In this document: positions 50,212 through 60,496 of the stretch, piece after piece
Layout: each line of letters opens with the position of its first letter
How positions within the stretch are numbered: position 1 is the stretch's first letter
DNA from: Jaminaea rosea
Taxonomy: Eukaryota; Basidiomycota; Exobasidiomycetes; Microstromatales
Reading direction: 5' to 3'
DNA length: 64,000 bases
Assembly: GCF_003144245.1 (NCBI RefSeq)
Contig: NW_020289975.1
Location: 2,189,496-2,253,495 of the forward strand
Position numbers and translations under genes: made by a program
Notes under the pieces: generated by a model
The model's database searches: none
The model's input: the letters and a program-made list of their open reading frames with translations, nothing else
Told to the model about the DNA's origin: nothing

Positions 50212-52440
50212 ATGCTCTTGAGGCAGACATCACTAGCTCGCAACTTCCACCGTTCTCTCACTACCCGTGTCACTACTACCTCACCTCAACCCTTAGCACG
50301 GCTTCCCTGCTCTGCTACGTCCGCAGCCTCTCCCATCCAACACTTGCAACCTTATCACTCTCCGACCCTCCACCGACGTGCCTTCTACTCCTCGCCCTCT
50401 CGTGCACATCAGCCAGACATGGGAGCGATTAACAAAGGTCGAATCGACACGACGGCGCGTGTGGCCCACTTGCGCGCTCTCATGGCGCAGCATGAGGTCC
50501 AAGCGTACGTCATTCCCTCGGAAGATGCCCATGCCTCTGAGTATCCAGCTGAGTGCGACCTGCGAAGGACCTTCATCACCGGCTTCAACGGCTCAGCAGG
50601 CACAGCCGTCGTCACTACCGTCGCTCCTGTCACGGGCAGCGCTGCGGCAAAGTCAGACAAGGAGATCGGCGAGCCAGAAGCGCTCCTCTTCACCGATGGC
50701 CGCTACTTCCTCCAGGCCGGGCAGCAGCTTCAGCCCGAGGTGTGGAAGCTCATGAAGCAGGGAGAGGAGGGTGTACCGACGTGGACAGAGTACATTACCT
50801 CGCATCTCCCACCCTCGAGTGTAGTAGGGATCGACCCTTCCCTCCTCGCCATCTCCGATTACCAAGACCTTTCCAAGTCGATGGCAAAGCGCAATTGCAG
50901 CCTCAAGTCTCTCCCTACAAATCTCATCGACGAGATCTGGAACGCCATCCCCTCCAACGATCCGGAAGCTCGCCCTGCTGCTCCTCGAAACGAGATTTTC
51001 ATTCAGCCCCTCAAGTACGCCGGCAAGAGCGTGGCAGAGAAGGTTAATGAAGTGCGCATTGAGGTCATGAAGCTCAACAAGGAGAGGGCCAGGCAGGGCG
51101 TCACCTTGCAGGGCTTTGTGGCAACCATGATGGACGAAGTGGCATGGCTACTGAACCTGCGCGGAACGGACGTGCCTTACAATCCCGTCTTCTTCGGTTT
51201 TGCCATCGTTCCTCTTCAGGACAAGGGCCCTGCGACTGCTTACCTCGACCACTCGAAGCTCACCGATGAGGCTCGCGAGCAGCTCGTCGAGGCAGGAGTG
51301 GCCGTCAAGCCCTACGAGAGCTTCTATGCCGATCTTGCAGCCATCGGCTCAAGCTTGGCCTCCGCTCAGGGTGCCTCGGAAGGAGAGGGCAAGAAGGAGA
51401 AGTTCCTCATTGGCAAGCGTGGCTCTCTCGCCGTCTCTGATGCGCTCGGTGGCCTCGAAAAGACGGATGTGGACCGCTCACCGGTCATCGACCTCAAGTC
51501 GATCAAGAACGAGGTCGAGCTCGAAGGATTCCGACACTGCCACATCCAGGATGGAGCCGCGTTGGCAAACTACTTTGCCTGGCTCGAGGCCGAGCTCCAA
51601 GCAGGCAAGACCGTCCGCGAGTATGAAGGCTCAGAGAAGCTCAAGGCATTCCGAGCAGCGATGCCTGGCTTCAAGGGCGAGTCCTTTACGACCATTTCCT
51701 CCACCGGCCCTAACGCCGCCGTAATTCACTACTCGCCCAGCCCGGAAGAGGGAAAGAGCGAGGTCATCGAAAAGACCAAAATCTACCTCTGTGACTCTGG
51801 CGCTCAGTTCCAGGACGGGACGACGGATGTCACTCGTACGCTGCACTTTGCTCCTTCAGAGGAGAACCCAGCAACGCTTAAGGAGATCAGAACAGCCTTT
51901 ACGCGCGTCCTCCAGGGTCATATTGCGATCGACGAGGCCGTCTTCCCTAAGGGGACAACGGGGTACCTCCTTGATGTACTGGCACGTCGGGCCCTGTGGG
52001 AGGAAGGACTGGACTACCGCCACGGAACGGGCCATGGAGTCGGCTCGTACTTGAATGTCCACGAGGGCCCCGCTGGAATTGGGACACGGCTCGTCTTCAA
52101 CGAGACTCCCCTGCGTGACGCGATGGTGTTGAGCAATGAGCCTGGATTCTACAAGGATGGCTCGTGGGGCATCCGAATCGAGAACCTGGTCATCGTTCGA
52201 CCGGCAAAGACGCAGAACAACTTTGGTGGTAAAGGATACTTCACTTTTGAGCACCTTACCCTCTGCCCGATTCAGACCAGTCTGATCGATGCGAGCTTGC
52301 TGAGCGTCAAGGAGAAGGAGTGGATCAATGCGTATCACGATGAGGTGCTCAAGAAGGTTGGACCGGTGCTTGAGAAGCAAGGGAAGGATGGCGAGCTGGG
52401 ATTGAAGTGGCTGGAGAGGGAATGTAAGGAGAGGGTATAA
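50212..52440 (+). CDS. Xaa-Pro aminopeptidase (M24B, aminopeptidase P)
   Basis: Removes N-terminal residues that precede proline. Single exon; ATG 50212 gives 742 aa, ATG 50419 gives 673 aa. The core is complete: N-terminal creatinase-like part (AYVIPSEDAHASEY, RTFITGFNGSAGTAVV, DGRYFLQA), then the pita-bread domain with metal ligands in CDSGAQFQDGTTDVTRT, HGTGHGVGSYLNVHEG, SNEPGFYKDGSWGIRIEN and FTFEHLTLCPI. The first 69 residues (MLLRQTSLARNFHRS.. RRAFYSSPSRAHQP) have no acidic residue and look like a mitochondrial presequence. They are followed by MGAINKGRIDTTARV, which resembles the start of cytosolic enzymes. Two products from two starts is an inference. Only 39 bases separate its stop from the convergent thioesterase gene. 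Confidence 0.95.
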   Translation: MLLRQTSLARNFHRSLTTRVTTTSPQPLARLPCSATSAASPIQHLQPYHSPTLHRRAFYSSPSRAHQPDMGAINKGRIDTTARVAHLRALMAQHEVQAYVIPSEDAHASEYPAECDLRRTFITGFNGSAGTAVVTTVAPVTGSAAAKSDKEIGEPEALLFTDGRYFLQAGQQLQPEVWKLMKQGEEGVPTWTEYITSHLPPSSVVGIDPSLLAISDYQDLSKSMAKRNCSLKSLPTNLIDEIWNAIPSNDPEARPAAPRNEIFIQPLKYAGKSVAEKVNEVRIEVMKLNKERARQGVTLQGFVATMMDEVAWLLNLRGTDVPYNPVFFGFAIVPLQDKGPATAYLDHSKLTDEAREQLVEAGVAVKPYESFYADLAAIGSSLASAQGASEGEGKKEKFLIGKRGSLAVSDALGGLEKTDVDRSPVIDLKSIKNEVELEGFRHCHIQDGAALANYFAWLEAELQAGKTVREYEGSEKLKAFRAAMPGFKGESFTTISSTGPNAAVIHYSPSPEEGKSEVIEKTKIYLCDSGAQFQDGTTDVTRTLHFAPSEENPATLKEIRTAFTRVLQGHIAIDEAVFPKGTTGYLLDVLARRALWEEGLDYRHGTGHGVGSYLNVHEGPAGIGTRLVFNETPLRDAMVLSNEPGFYKDGSWGIRIENLVIVRPAKTQNNFGGKGYFTFEHLTLCPIQTSLIDASLLSVKEKEWINAYHDEVLKKVGPVLEKQGKDGELGLKWLERECKERV

Positions 52441-52479
52441 GGGCAGGGAGCAGAGAGAGTAATGGAATGCAACTGAGTG

Positions 52480-54657
52480 TCATTGCTCCTCGCTCGGGCC
52501 GTAGATGCGCATGAGCTGGTGTGGTGGGTGGAATCTGGTGCGTGAGCGCGAGTTCGTTCCTCCTCAAGCCCGCAGCAAGACTTACCATCTCTCTCAATTG
52601 CAGCCTCCTGCCCTTTCTCCTCTCTGCAGCCCCTGCATACGTCTCCAGGGGCGATTCCTCTGGTATCACTATGCGTCTCAACGCTCCTTCTATCTCTCCT
52701 CCTGCATCCTCGTCAGGTGGGGCAGCCAGTGCTAGCGTGAAGAGCGCGTCATTCGTGAAGCGTCGCTTCCCACCTGCGTGGTCGTGTGATTCGGCCGAGG
52801 CAACTACGTAAACTTCGCATGAGCGCGTGAAGGTGCGTAGAACGACCGCTGTGAAGGTCATGACTCTGTGGGTGAGAATGGCGGGGAAGAGTGAGCGAAA
52901 TCTTGCACAAGGTCAAAGTGACATAATGGAACGACTCACTCTCCCTGTCCAAGGCAGCGTTGGCAAGGAAGGAGTGTCAGCGTCGAGAGGTCAAAGTAAG
53001 GGGAGCAGGGCACTCACTACGACGACCGGCCGCTTGAACTCCAATCCATCCATCGCGACCGTCTTCCAGTGCACATTTGGCAAGCCTCTTGCCACATTCC
53101 TCGCGCTGATCAGCGCAGCTTGCTCCAGCCAGGCCATTGTCTGGCCACCAAAGAGGATCGAGACTGAATTGGTGTCTGTGCGTGCGTCGAAGAAGCAATC
53201 AGAGAGTGAGCAATCAAGGAAAAGAGTGACGACGGCTAGGGGAAGGCGCAGACTTACGCTCGGGGAAAACGATCTGGAGTACGGTGGCAAGCGTATCCTC
53301 GATGGCAATCTCACTCAGGACGTCGCGGTGACCTTGGGTTCCTTGCGCCGACGTGTCAAAGGGTCCGCAAAGGTGCGGGGAGAGGAATGACCCCATCCTC
53401 GAGCGTGTCCTCCTCGGCAGCGGTGGTGATGGATTCGACAATTTCGAGTCATGACTTTCTTCCTGCGTCTCATTGCCAAGACCATCGTGAAGCAGGCCCA
53501 AGTGACGTGCAGTAGCCTTGACTTCTTCCAGTGGCTGTCGGATGACTTGGCCACCAGCTGCTTCTGGCTCGCCTCGTAGATGCCCAAGGACGTGCCCGTC
53601 GTTGTCCTCCTGGATTACCAGCGTCGAGTCCCTGCGTCCATACATTGCACGCGCCATAATCTGGCGATGGAAGGACGCTGATCAGCACATCCTCGTCTCT
53701 ACCCCGAATATTGCTGACTCACCTCCCTCTCCCCTCTCTCGATTGTCCTCTTGCCCACCTCCCTGTCCCTCCTTCTCCCGCCACTCGCCCCCATCCTCAT
53801 CACAACTTCGCGCACCTCCTCCAGCACAGAGCGTGGAATCGCGTCCTCGTCCACCCCTTTTGCCGCAGCAGCTAGACGACGGGCACGTCTATGCCCCGCA
53901 AGGAAGTGGCGCCGCCATTGCAATTTTGTCTCTGGGACCAATCGGGGCAGACGTGTGGGCTGATCCGAGGTCTTGCGCAGGACAAAGGTGAGGTAGGCTG
54001 GCAAGGCGGGGAGTGGCTGATGAGCTTTGGAATTGACCTATCGCAGGCGCACAGCTCGCTCACCGTGGGAAACATAGCTCAAGCGTCCTGGATCATCGGG
54101 ACTCTCAGCCAGCACCCTCACGCCTACCTCCATGGAAGAGCTAAAGGAACGATTGACCGCTGCGGACAGGTGGATCTGGGCGCGGTGTCATACCAGCCAT
54201 ATCAGCGCTCCATTTCGTCCATAAGTCTGCCGCGAGACGGTTTGCTCACCAAGTCGCCCAAATAGATTGGACTCAGAAACAGGACACTATCGAGGCTAAC
54301 AGTCACGCATCCCTGCCCGGCATGTCGCCTGGCCGCTACTCCAGCAACCACGTCGATCAACCTGAGCAGGGCTCCCGCCAGCAAGAGCGGGCGTGACGGT
54401 TGTCCACCGCCAGTAGGAGGGGCGGCAGCAGAAGGGTACTGGCACATCGAGGGATCCGTGGGGTAGGAAACGGTCACTGTGCTTTCCTGCCAGGATTTGG
54501 AGGGAGGAGCAGACGGGTCATGATCGGAGGTCGAAGAGCGGCGCTGGAATGTCTGCTGTACCCAGGTGACGGCAATGGAGGCGCCCGAGTAGAGAAGAAG
54601 GCCGGCTCCCAAGGTCAGGATGACCGACGAGAACTTGTCCGGCGGTGTGCTCGCCAT
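52480..54657 (-). CDS. Double-hotdog acyl-CoA thioesterase with a 5-nt micro-exon
   Basis: Eight exons: 54657-54250, 54175-54064, 53997-53723, 53660-53258, 53175-53018, 52944-52940, 52865-52586 and 52515-52480, giving 558 aa. The first hotdog fold has LLRLIDVVAGVAARRHAG, VTVSLDSVLFLSPIYLGDL, SFSSSMEVGVRVLAE and HAYLTFVLRK. The second has SVSILFGGQTMAWLEQAA, KTVAMDGLEFKRPVVV and FTRSCEVYVVA. This tandem layout matches ACOT7/ACOT9/BFIT-type thioesterases that hydrolyse acyl-CoA. The N-terminus carries a hydrophobic stretch (SSVILTLGAGLLLYSGASIAV), so membrane attachment or organelle import is possible. Keeping frame between PVVV and VMTFTAVV requires an exon of 3n+2 bases. GGAGA, flanked by ACAG and GTGAGT, supplies it. 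Introns are 62-82 nt. Confidence 0.85.
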
Positions 54658-55041
54658 GTTGGCGATGAGGACGGTGGCTGGAAGGCAAGGAGCGAAACTG
54701 TTGTTCGAGCTCAGCTGCAGCGCTTTGTGCGGCGAGGGCCCGTGCACGCGGAGCGGACAGAGAGCAAAGGCTGCGATTTTCACTACGAGAATCGACAAGC
54801 ACAGATCAAGGAAGGATGAGCGACGTGACAAGCACACAGAATAGCAGATATGCTTTTTGGACAATGGAGAGAAAAGAAATTGTGCTTCCAGTCAGGCCAT
54901 CACCACCACTGACCTCCTCTGCCTAGCCCCGCATTTCTCCTCCGTTGCCGTGCCTCTTCCAAGGAGCCTGGCCCACTAGCGTATGCTCGTGCGAAGCTGT
55001 GTCTCGCCTGACCGCACCTTTCCACCAATGCTCCTAATCAA
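54658..55041. other. Intergenic between thioesterase and calnexin genes
   Basis: 384 bases holding the thioesterase upstream region and the calnexin 3' UTR. The thioesterase frame stays open upstream to about 54864 but without an ATG. Nothing else was seen. Confidence 0.5.
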
Positions 55042-56896
55042 TTACTCGTCATCCTCGGCCACAACAGTCTTTTTGCTCCTCTTGCCGACCGTCTCGCTCG
55101 ACTTCTCCTTGACAGCCGAGCTCTGAGCCTTGCGCTCGACCAACTTAGCAGCCTCCTCCTTCTTCTTGCTCTGGCTGGCAGACGCAGCCACATTCTTGCC
55201 CGCAGCGCCGCCCATGAGACCCGAGAGAAGACCCAAGAGACCGAACATGGCCGTCACACCTGCACCGAGACCTGCGGCGACTTGAGGCTGGCTCTTGATG
55301 GCGTTGACCGGGTCGCGCTTGGCGGCAGCGATAAAGACGTCGATTTCAGAGCGGACACGGGTGAGCAATGATCCAGCAGCGGCCTTGGCAGCTTTTGCCT
55401 CCTCGGCCGCCTTACTAGCCTTCTCCTCGGCATCTGCCTTCTCTTCGCGGTTCTGCTCGATCGGCAACTTGAGCTCGAAGCTCTCCTCGCTCAGCTTCTT
55501 TGCCTCCTCGCGCGAGTGGCCGACGTAGACATTGTCGAAGAGGATGTCCTCGTCCATCGTCCAGATCTCAAAGCCGATGCCGCCCATGGGCGAGAAGTGC
55601 GAGGGGTGCTTGTCCTCAAAGTAGTGCGGGTTGGGAATCTTGCGCGGCTCCCAAGGGCCCTTGTAGGCAGGGTTATCGATCATAGGAGCGGTCCACTTGC
55701 CTTTGTAGTCAGGGTTGCGCTTCAGGGGGCGGACCCAGGGGCCGCAGCCGGGGGCGTCCTCGCACTTGGGGTTGGGGACGACGGGAGGTTGCCACTCGCC
55801 GTCCTCTTCGTCATCCCACTCAGCGGGCTTCTTGGCATCTGGGTCAGGGATCTGAAGAGGCTCATTCTCGAGCCAGCCTTCGGGCTTCTCGGCCTCCTCG
55901 TCGGGGATCTCAAAGGGAGCGTCCTCATCCCAGTCCTCGGGCTTGGTAGCAGCGGGGTCTGCGATGCGCGACTCGTCGACCCAGTCGGCGGGCTTCGAGT
56001 CCTTGGGGTCCTCAATCTCCTTGGGCGGGTTGACGCTAGGGTTGAATTGCTCGAAGAGGGTGCCGTTCTTGCGCGACTGGTTGTTGATGAGGATCTCGAA
56101 GCTATTGTCAGGCTCGACAACGAGGGTGTAGAGGGTCGAGACCTTTGCCAGCTTAGGGTACGGCGTGTCGGTCAGGTGCTTCTCTTCGATGACGCCGTTG
56201 ACGGGGTTCTTGTGGCGGAAGATGAAGTGGACCTTGTTCGTCTGGCCGCACTTGTCAGGGCCGAACATGATGGTGTAGGGCGTCTTGTCCGAGAACTCCT
56301 TTGCCTGAATACCTTCTGGCGACTCGGTGAGGAGCTTGAGGTAAGCTCCACCACACGAGAGGCCGTTCTGCAGCTTCGTCTCGTATTGAACGACGAGTGG
56401 CTTGCCATCGGTCTTGATGACCTCGGGGAATTGGGCAGAGATGGCATGCTGCGCGGCCTTGGACTTGGCGACGAGTCCGGTGTCGCCAAGGAGACCAGGG
56501 AAGACAGTCGGCTCTCTGTGAGTGGAGCAGATGAGGGACAACGCATGTTTAGCTGAACTGCCAGTCATCATCACTCGCAGCGGGAATGCTCACTCTACGG
56601 ACCACTTGCCGACGTAGGAGAAGACCTCACCCCCAGTCTGCTCTTTTGTCGCCTGAGACGCAGTCCATCGGGTGTCCCATCCCTCTTGGAACTGCTCGAT
56701 GAATGGCGCCTTGACCGTCGTGGGCTGCGCGAAAGAAAAGAGAGGTCAGTCTGTTGCTGCTGTGACGAGCGCACATCAGCTGCCCAATGCCGCCTGCTAC
56801 GCTACTCACAACGAAAGGCTTGCGCTCAACGTGCTCGGTAGCCTGCGCCGATACGGCGGCTGCCGCAGAGAGGGCGATTGCGATGTGCGACTTCAT
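55042..56896 (-). CDS. CNX1: Calnexin
   Basis: ER membrane lectin chaperone for monoglucosylated glycoproteins. Exons 56896-56810, 56724-56594 and 56515-55042 give 563 aa. Signal peptide [17 protein letters not shown]. The lectin domain includes [49 protein letters not shown] and [10 protein letters not shown]. The P-domain has tandem repeats of the [11 protein letters not shown] type followed by [14 protein letters not shown] and NPDYKGKW. After [20 protein letters not shown] comes a helical segment, then a C-terminal membrane span ([19 protein letters not shown]) and a short cytosolic tail of Lys/Glu with [12 protein letters not shown]. Introns are 85 and 78 nt. The last exon joins as WSVE-EPTVF. 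Confidence 0.96.
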
Positions 56897-57412
56897 CTCT
56901 TACTCGACGATCACGACGATGATGAGGGCGAGGACCAAGGATGAGGATGGATCGAGATGGGATGGAAGCAAGGCGAACCTTTGAACGCTATGACCCGTGT
57001 GTGTGCCTTGGGAATGTGTCGCTCGCTGCTCCCCCCCGCCCGCTCACCTCGACTGGCTGCAGGAGTCTTCCACGTCACAGTGCCGGAACGGCGGCCCGCC
57101 AGGTGGTGCCATTCTTTGCCGTCGACGACCACGGCGCCGCAAACGGCTCTTGAGAGATGGCTGCCTTGGCGAAGAAAGGGCAGCCATTGGGACGGCTTGG
57201 GCAAGGGGCATAGCCGCCAGGAGACCTACCGCATCACCGTTGCCTGCGAGCCTCGTTACTACGGCCCGGCGGCGATGTCGATGTCTCAGCCAGCCTTGGA
57301 TCTGCAACTGACACAGCGTGGCTTGTGCGCAAAAAGCCCTGTCCGCCGCTGACGAGGCCCGACTGCCTTTCGTTCCAATCTGCATTGCCATCTCACGGCT
57401 CTTCCCCTCAGC
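56897..57412. promoter_or_regulatory. Divergent promoter region, calnexin and PITH gene
   Basis: 516 bases between start codons facing away from each other. Short frames only. An unfolded-protein-response element would be expected upstream of calnexin, but I cannot point to a convincing copy. Confidence 0.4.
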
Positions 57413-58368
57413 ATGTCCGAGCCGCCACCGCCGCCGCCATCAGACCTGCCGGCGGGGCTCTTCGGTCCTCGAGTGCGCACTGACGCCGCACCATCAAGCA
57501 GTGCGCCAAGCTCAGAGTCGATGGACTCGTACAGTCTGTACAAGTATATCGATCTGCGAGGCGTCTACGGCGTCAATGTTGGGCCACCTCGAGCTGACTT
57601 GGCAGAGGCGGCGAGAAAGGCGCTCAAGCCATGGCATCGCAGAGCGGATCTAAGCGACTGTACAGAGTCGCTGGACGGGCCGAATCTCATTGTCAACATA
57701 CCATTCTCGCAGGCGGTGAAGATCTCGTCGCTTCTGATCAATCAGGGAAGCGGCGAGGATGCATCGCGGGTGAGCGCAGCAGAGAGCAGCTCGTATCGAC
57801 AGTCCTCATGAATTGACGCACATCCCTCGTCTGCTGTTACCGCAGCGGGTCCGCCTCTACGTCAATCGCCCCAATGGCCTCGACTTCGACGACGTGACCG
57901 ACGACCCACCGTCGACCGCCCCTGCGACCGGCCCTCCCAGCTCTGGCCTGCCACAGGCTGACTTTCTGCTGCGAGAGCAGGACGCTACAGTAGCTAATGC
58001 GGAGGATAGGATACAAGAATACCCCTTGGCTCGTTTCGCAGCGAGATTCACGAGCGTCCAGAGCGTACATGTTGTGCTGGTGAGCTCCGGGCAGAGGCTT
58101 TGATCATGATGTGGACGCTAATCACGATACTTTCCCTGCACGCTCACCGCTCCAGTCCGACGCCCTTGCGGCACCGTCTCGCACCTACTATCTGTCATTC
58201 CGGGGCACAGCGCCGCAGGAGCTTCATGACAAGTCCCGCCTCCTCTCTGTCGCAGCAGAGGATGCAGCGAGTAGTCCGATGGGAAGGCTGAGGGAGCACT
58301 CGTCGGTAGCGTCCAAGGCTAGTACGGGCGGAGCTGCCGCTGATGGAACGGGTGGGCAGGCGAGATGA
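57413..58368 (+). CDS. PITH domain protein (PITHD1-like)
   Basis: Exons 57413-57769, 57846-58079 and 58156-58368 (two 76-nt introns) give 267 aa. The PITH fold is recognisable from YSLYKYIDLRGVYGVN, CTESLDGPNLIVNIPFSQAVKISSLLI, VRLYVNRPNGLDFDDVTDD, YPLARFAARFTSVQSVHVVL and YYLSFRG. The domain binds the 26S proteasome in TXNL1. Here no thioredoxin domain precedes it, so it resembles the stand-alone PITHD1 type. An N-terminal PPPPPPSDLPAGL stretch and a Ser/Ala/Gly-rich C-terminal tail flank the domain. It is tail-to-tail with NAM9, 154 bases apart. Confidence 0.88.
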
Positions 58369-58522
58369 GGTAACGAAAGACGGGGATGGACGGCATGTAT
58401 GCCAATGTATCATAGCTAGAGCCAGCAAATCAGCCGGTACCGTCTCATGGTCAATCTGGCAGGCTTGAGTCACCGGAAAGAGTGGGATGTATCATGCTGG
58501 ATTGTCAGGTGCCCGCACGCCT

Positions 58523-60038
58523 TCACTTTTTGCCCGTCTTCGGCTTCTTCATGACTCTCATCCTCATCTTCCTCATCAACGCCTTTCTCCCGGCCTTGCT
58601 GACAGGCACGCCCAATCTCCTCTGCCCAGCCGTAGCCTCGCTAGTTCCACTGACGGTACTCCTCCTCTTTGTCCATCCCCTCCTCTGCGCCTGCAGTCTC
58701 TTCCATCCATCGAGCGCCCTAGCCTGCGTAAAACCGCCACGCTCCTCTCCCTCTATCCTCGCTCCGTCCGCGGCGCCGACTCTGGCTGTCATTTTGAGGC
58801 GACGCAGGTCTCCGCGAACGCGCGGCGAGTTCTTTGCGTAGTGCTCCCATGCTAGGGAGAACATTTCTGACGAGGGGTGATAGGGGGTGGGCAGGTCGGA
58901 GCAGACAATCGTTCGGGCTGGGCGGTAGTTGCGGGCACTAGGAGCAGACTCATCGCTTGACTGCCCTTGCTCCCTATCCTGCTGCTGCTGCTGCTGTTGC
59001 TGCTGGTGAAAAGTCAACGTCGGGTGACGCAGGTAGATGGCCGAGCAGGCCGCGAAGGAGACCTCGAGGTAGGGAGGGACGAAGAGGGACGGAGCGGCGA
59101 ATGGCGGGAGGTTGAAGGGGAGCACGCCAGGCGCTCTTGTTGGAGCCGAAGCCGCTGCCTTCTCCTTCTTGGCTTGCTTCTTCTCGGAATGTGATGCCTC
59201 CTTTGTCTCCCCTTCTCCAGAGGTGGCTTCAGCAGACTCGCTAGTCTCTTCGGGCTCTGTCTTGCCCTTTCCCTCCTCTTGCTTTTCTGTCGCAGCAGCC
59301 TCTGATGCTGCCTCTTCTGACGCCTCCTCTGCTGACGCTCCTTCGGCCTCCAGCGTCCCCGCATTCGCCGCCGCAATTCTCCTCTGCGCCCTCCTCTCAA
59401 GCTCAGGCGACAACATCGGCACCGCTGATGCCTCTACGCTGATGAGGTCTCCAGGCTCCAACAAGCGGTTGGGATCATTGAGCTTGACGCCGTTGACCTT
59501 GACCTTGCCCTGAACAACGAGCGACCTCGCCTCCCACACACTGCGGGCGAAGCAACACCTGAAGACAGCGGTATCCAGTCTCCTCTCAATCTCCCGCACA
59601 AACAAGCTCGCAATGGGCAGCTTCTGCGCATTGCCTTCTTGTCTTCCCCTAGACACGCCCTCAAATATGCCTCCGGGTCTTGGCTTCGACGAGCCTGATG
59701 CTGCTGGATTGGTGTAGGAAGGGAGCTCGACTGGCAGGAACCATCGTTTGAATCTGCTCTCAGGCAGGTGATCGCCGTGATAGGCGCGGATCATGCGTTT
59801 TGAGCGCCATCGTTGGTGGTACATGGTGCCGTAAGTCTGCCTGAAGTTGGTGTCATTGGCCAAAGAGGGGACAAAGGAGCGTGACAGGAGGTTGTAGAGG
59901 TTTTCAGGCGACCACGACTGCGTCAGCAGGACAGAGGGCGCAGGTCAGCACGGCGTGGACAGGAAAATCAATCTACTCGCTGCTTACCATACGCGGGAGC
60001 GCATTGTGGGTCTTGACGGCCCTCGCAGCCTTCCTCAT
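58523..60038 (-). CDS. NAM9: Mitochondrial ribosomal protein uS4m (Nam9)
   Basis: Small-subunit mitoribosomal protein. Exons 60038-59988 and 59917-58523 (70-nt intron, GTAAGC donor) give 481 aa. The first 17 residues come from exon 1 (MRKAARAVKTHNALPRM) and join to SWSPENLYNLLSRS. The ribosomal S4 core includes YHQRWRSKRMIRAYHGDHLPE, then the S4 RNA-binding domain RRLDTAVFRCCFARSVWEAR, VVQGKVKVNGVKLNDPNRLLEPGDLISVE. The C-terminal half is fungal-specific, with an Ala/Glu/Ser-rich acidic stretch, a polyGln run encoded by 58979-59004, and a basic end. It is divergent from SAM synthetase, 458 bases between starts. Confidence 0.9.
58979..59004 (-). repeat. CAG microsatellite encoding polyGln in NAM9
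   Basis: CAG units with one CAA interruption give a run of nine to ten Gln after HPTLTFH, in the C-terminal extension of the mitoribosomal protein. Confidence 0.85.
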
Positions 60039-60496
60039 CGTCGCGTCGGATCCAGGCGAGCGGTAATGCTGATGGTGGTGGTGATGGCGACGAACTTGAT
60101 GACTTGCAATTCACCCTCTATCCGCCGTCGCCGCCGTCGCCCGACCTTCTCGCCGGCCCTTGGCTCAACACTTTTGTCAATCCAATCTCGAGGGCCTGTC
60201 TGGCGGCTCCGATTTCCGTCGTCGACGGATGACCTCGTCTCGACGCACGACCGCTCGACGCTCGACGCTACGCTCGGACTCGGTCTTTTTGCCATGTGGG
60301 AGAGAGGCTGCATGGTCGTCACGCAATTGTTGAGGCCGGAGGCACTGAGCCTCCATCCACGTTCGCCTTTCAGACGGCGGCGGCGGCGCACCCGACAGTT
60401 GAGATCTTCCTCCGCGGCCAAGTTGAGCAGCTCGCGTCTCCCCACTCCTTTCTCCCTTTACCACCACCCACTTCTTACCACTTCCACTTATTCACA
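60039..60496. promoter_or_regulatory. Divergent promoter region, NAM9 and SAM synthetase
   Basis: 458 bases between start codons. The 70 bases before the SAM synthetase ATG form a strong pyrimidine-rich tract on the plus strand (CTCC/CCTTT/CCACC blocks) leading to TTCACAATGG, typical of highly expressed fungal genes. No TATA box is evident. Confidence 0.5.

Noticed and set aside
54658-54864. Extension of the thioesterase upstream to 54864
   Set aside because: The upstream frame has no ATG; it would start at TTG. ATG 54657 is the first usable start.
55516-56556. 346-aa open frame antisense to calnexin
   Set aside because: Antisense shadow of a highly biased gene; no motif, no splice structure.
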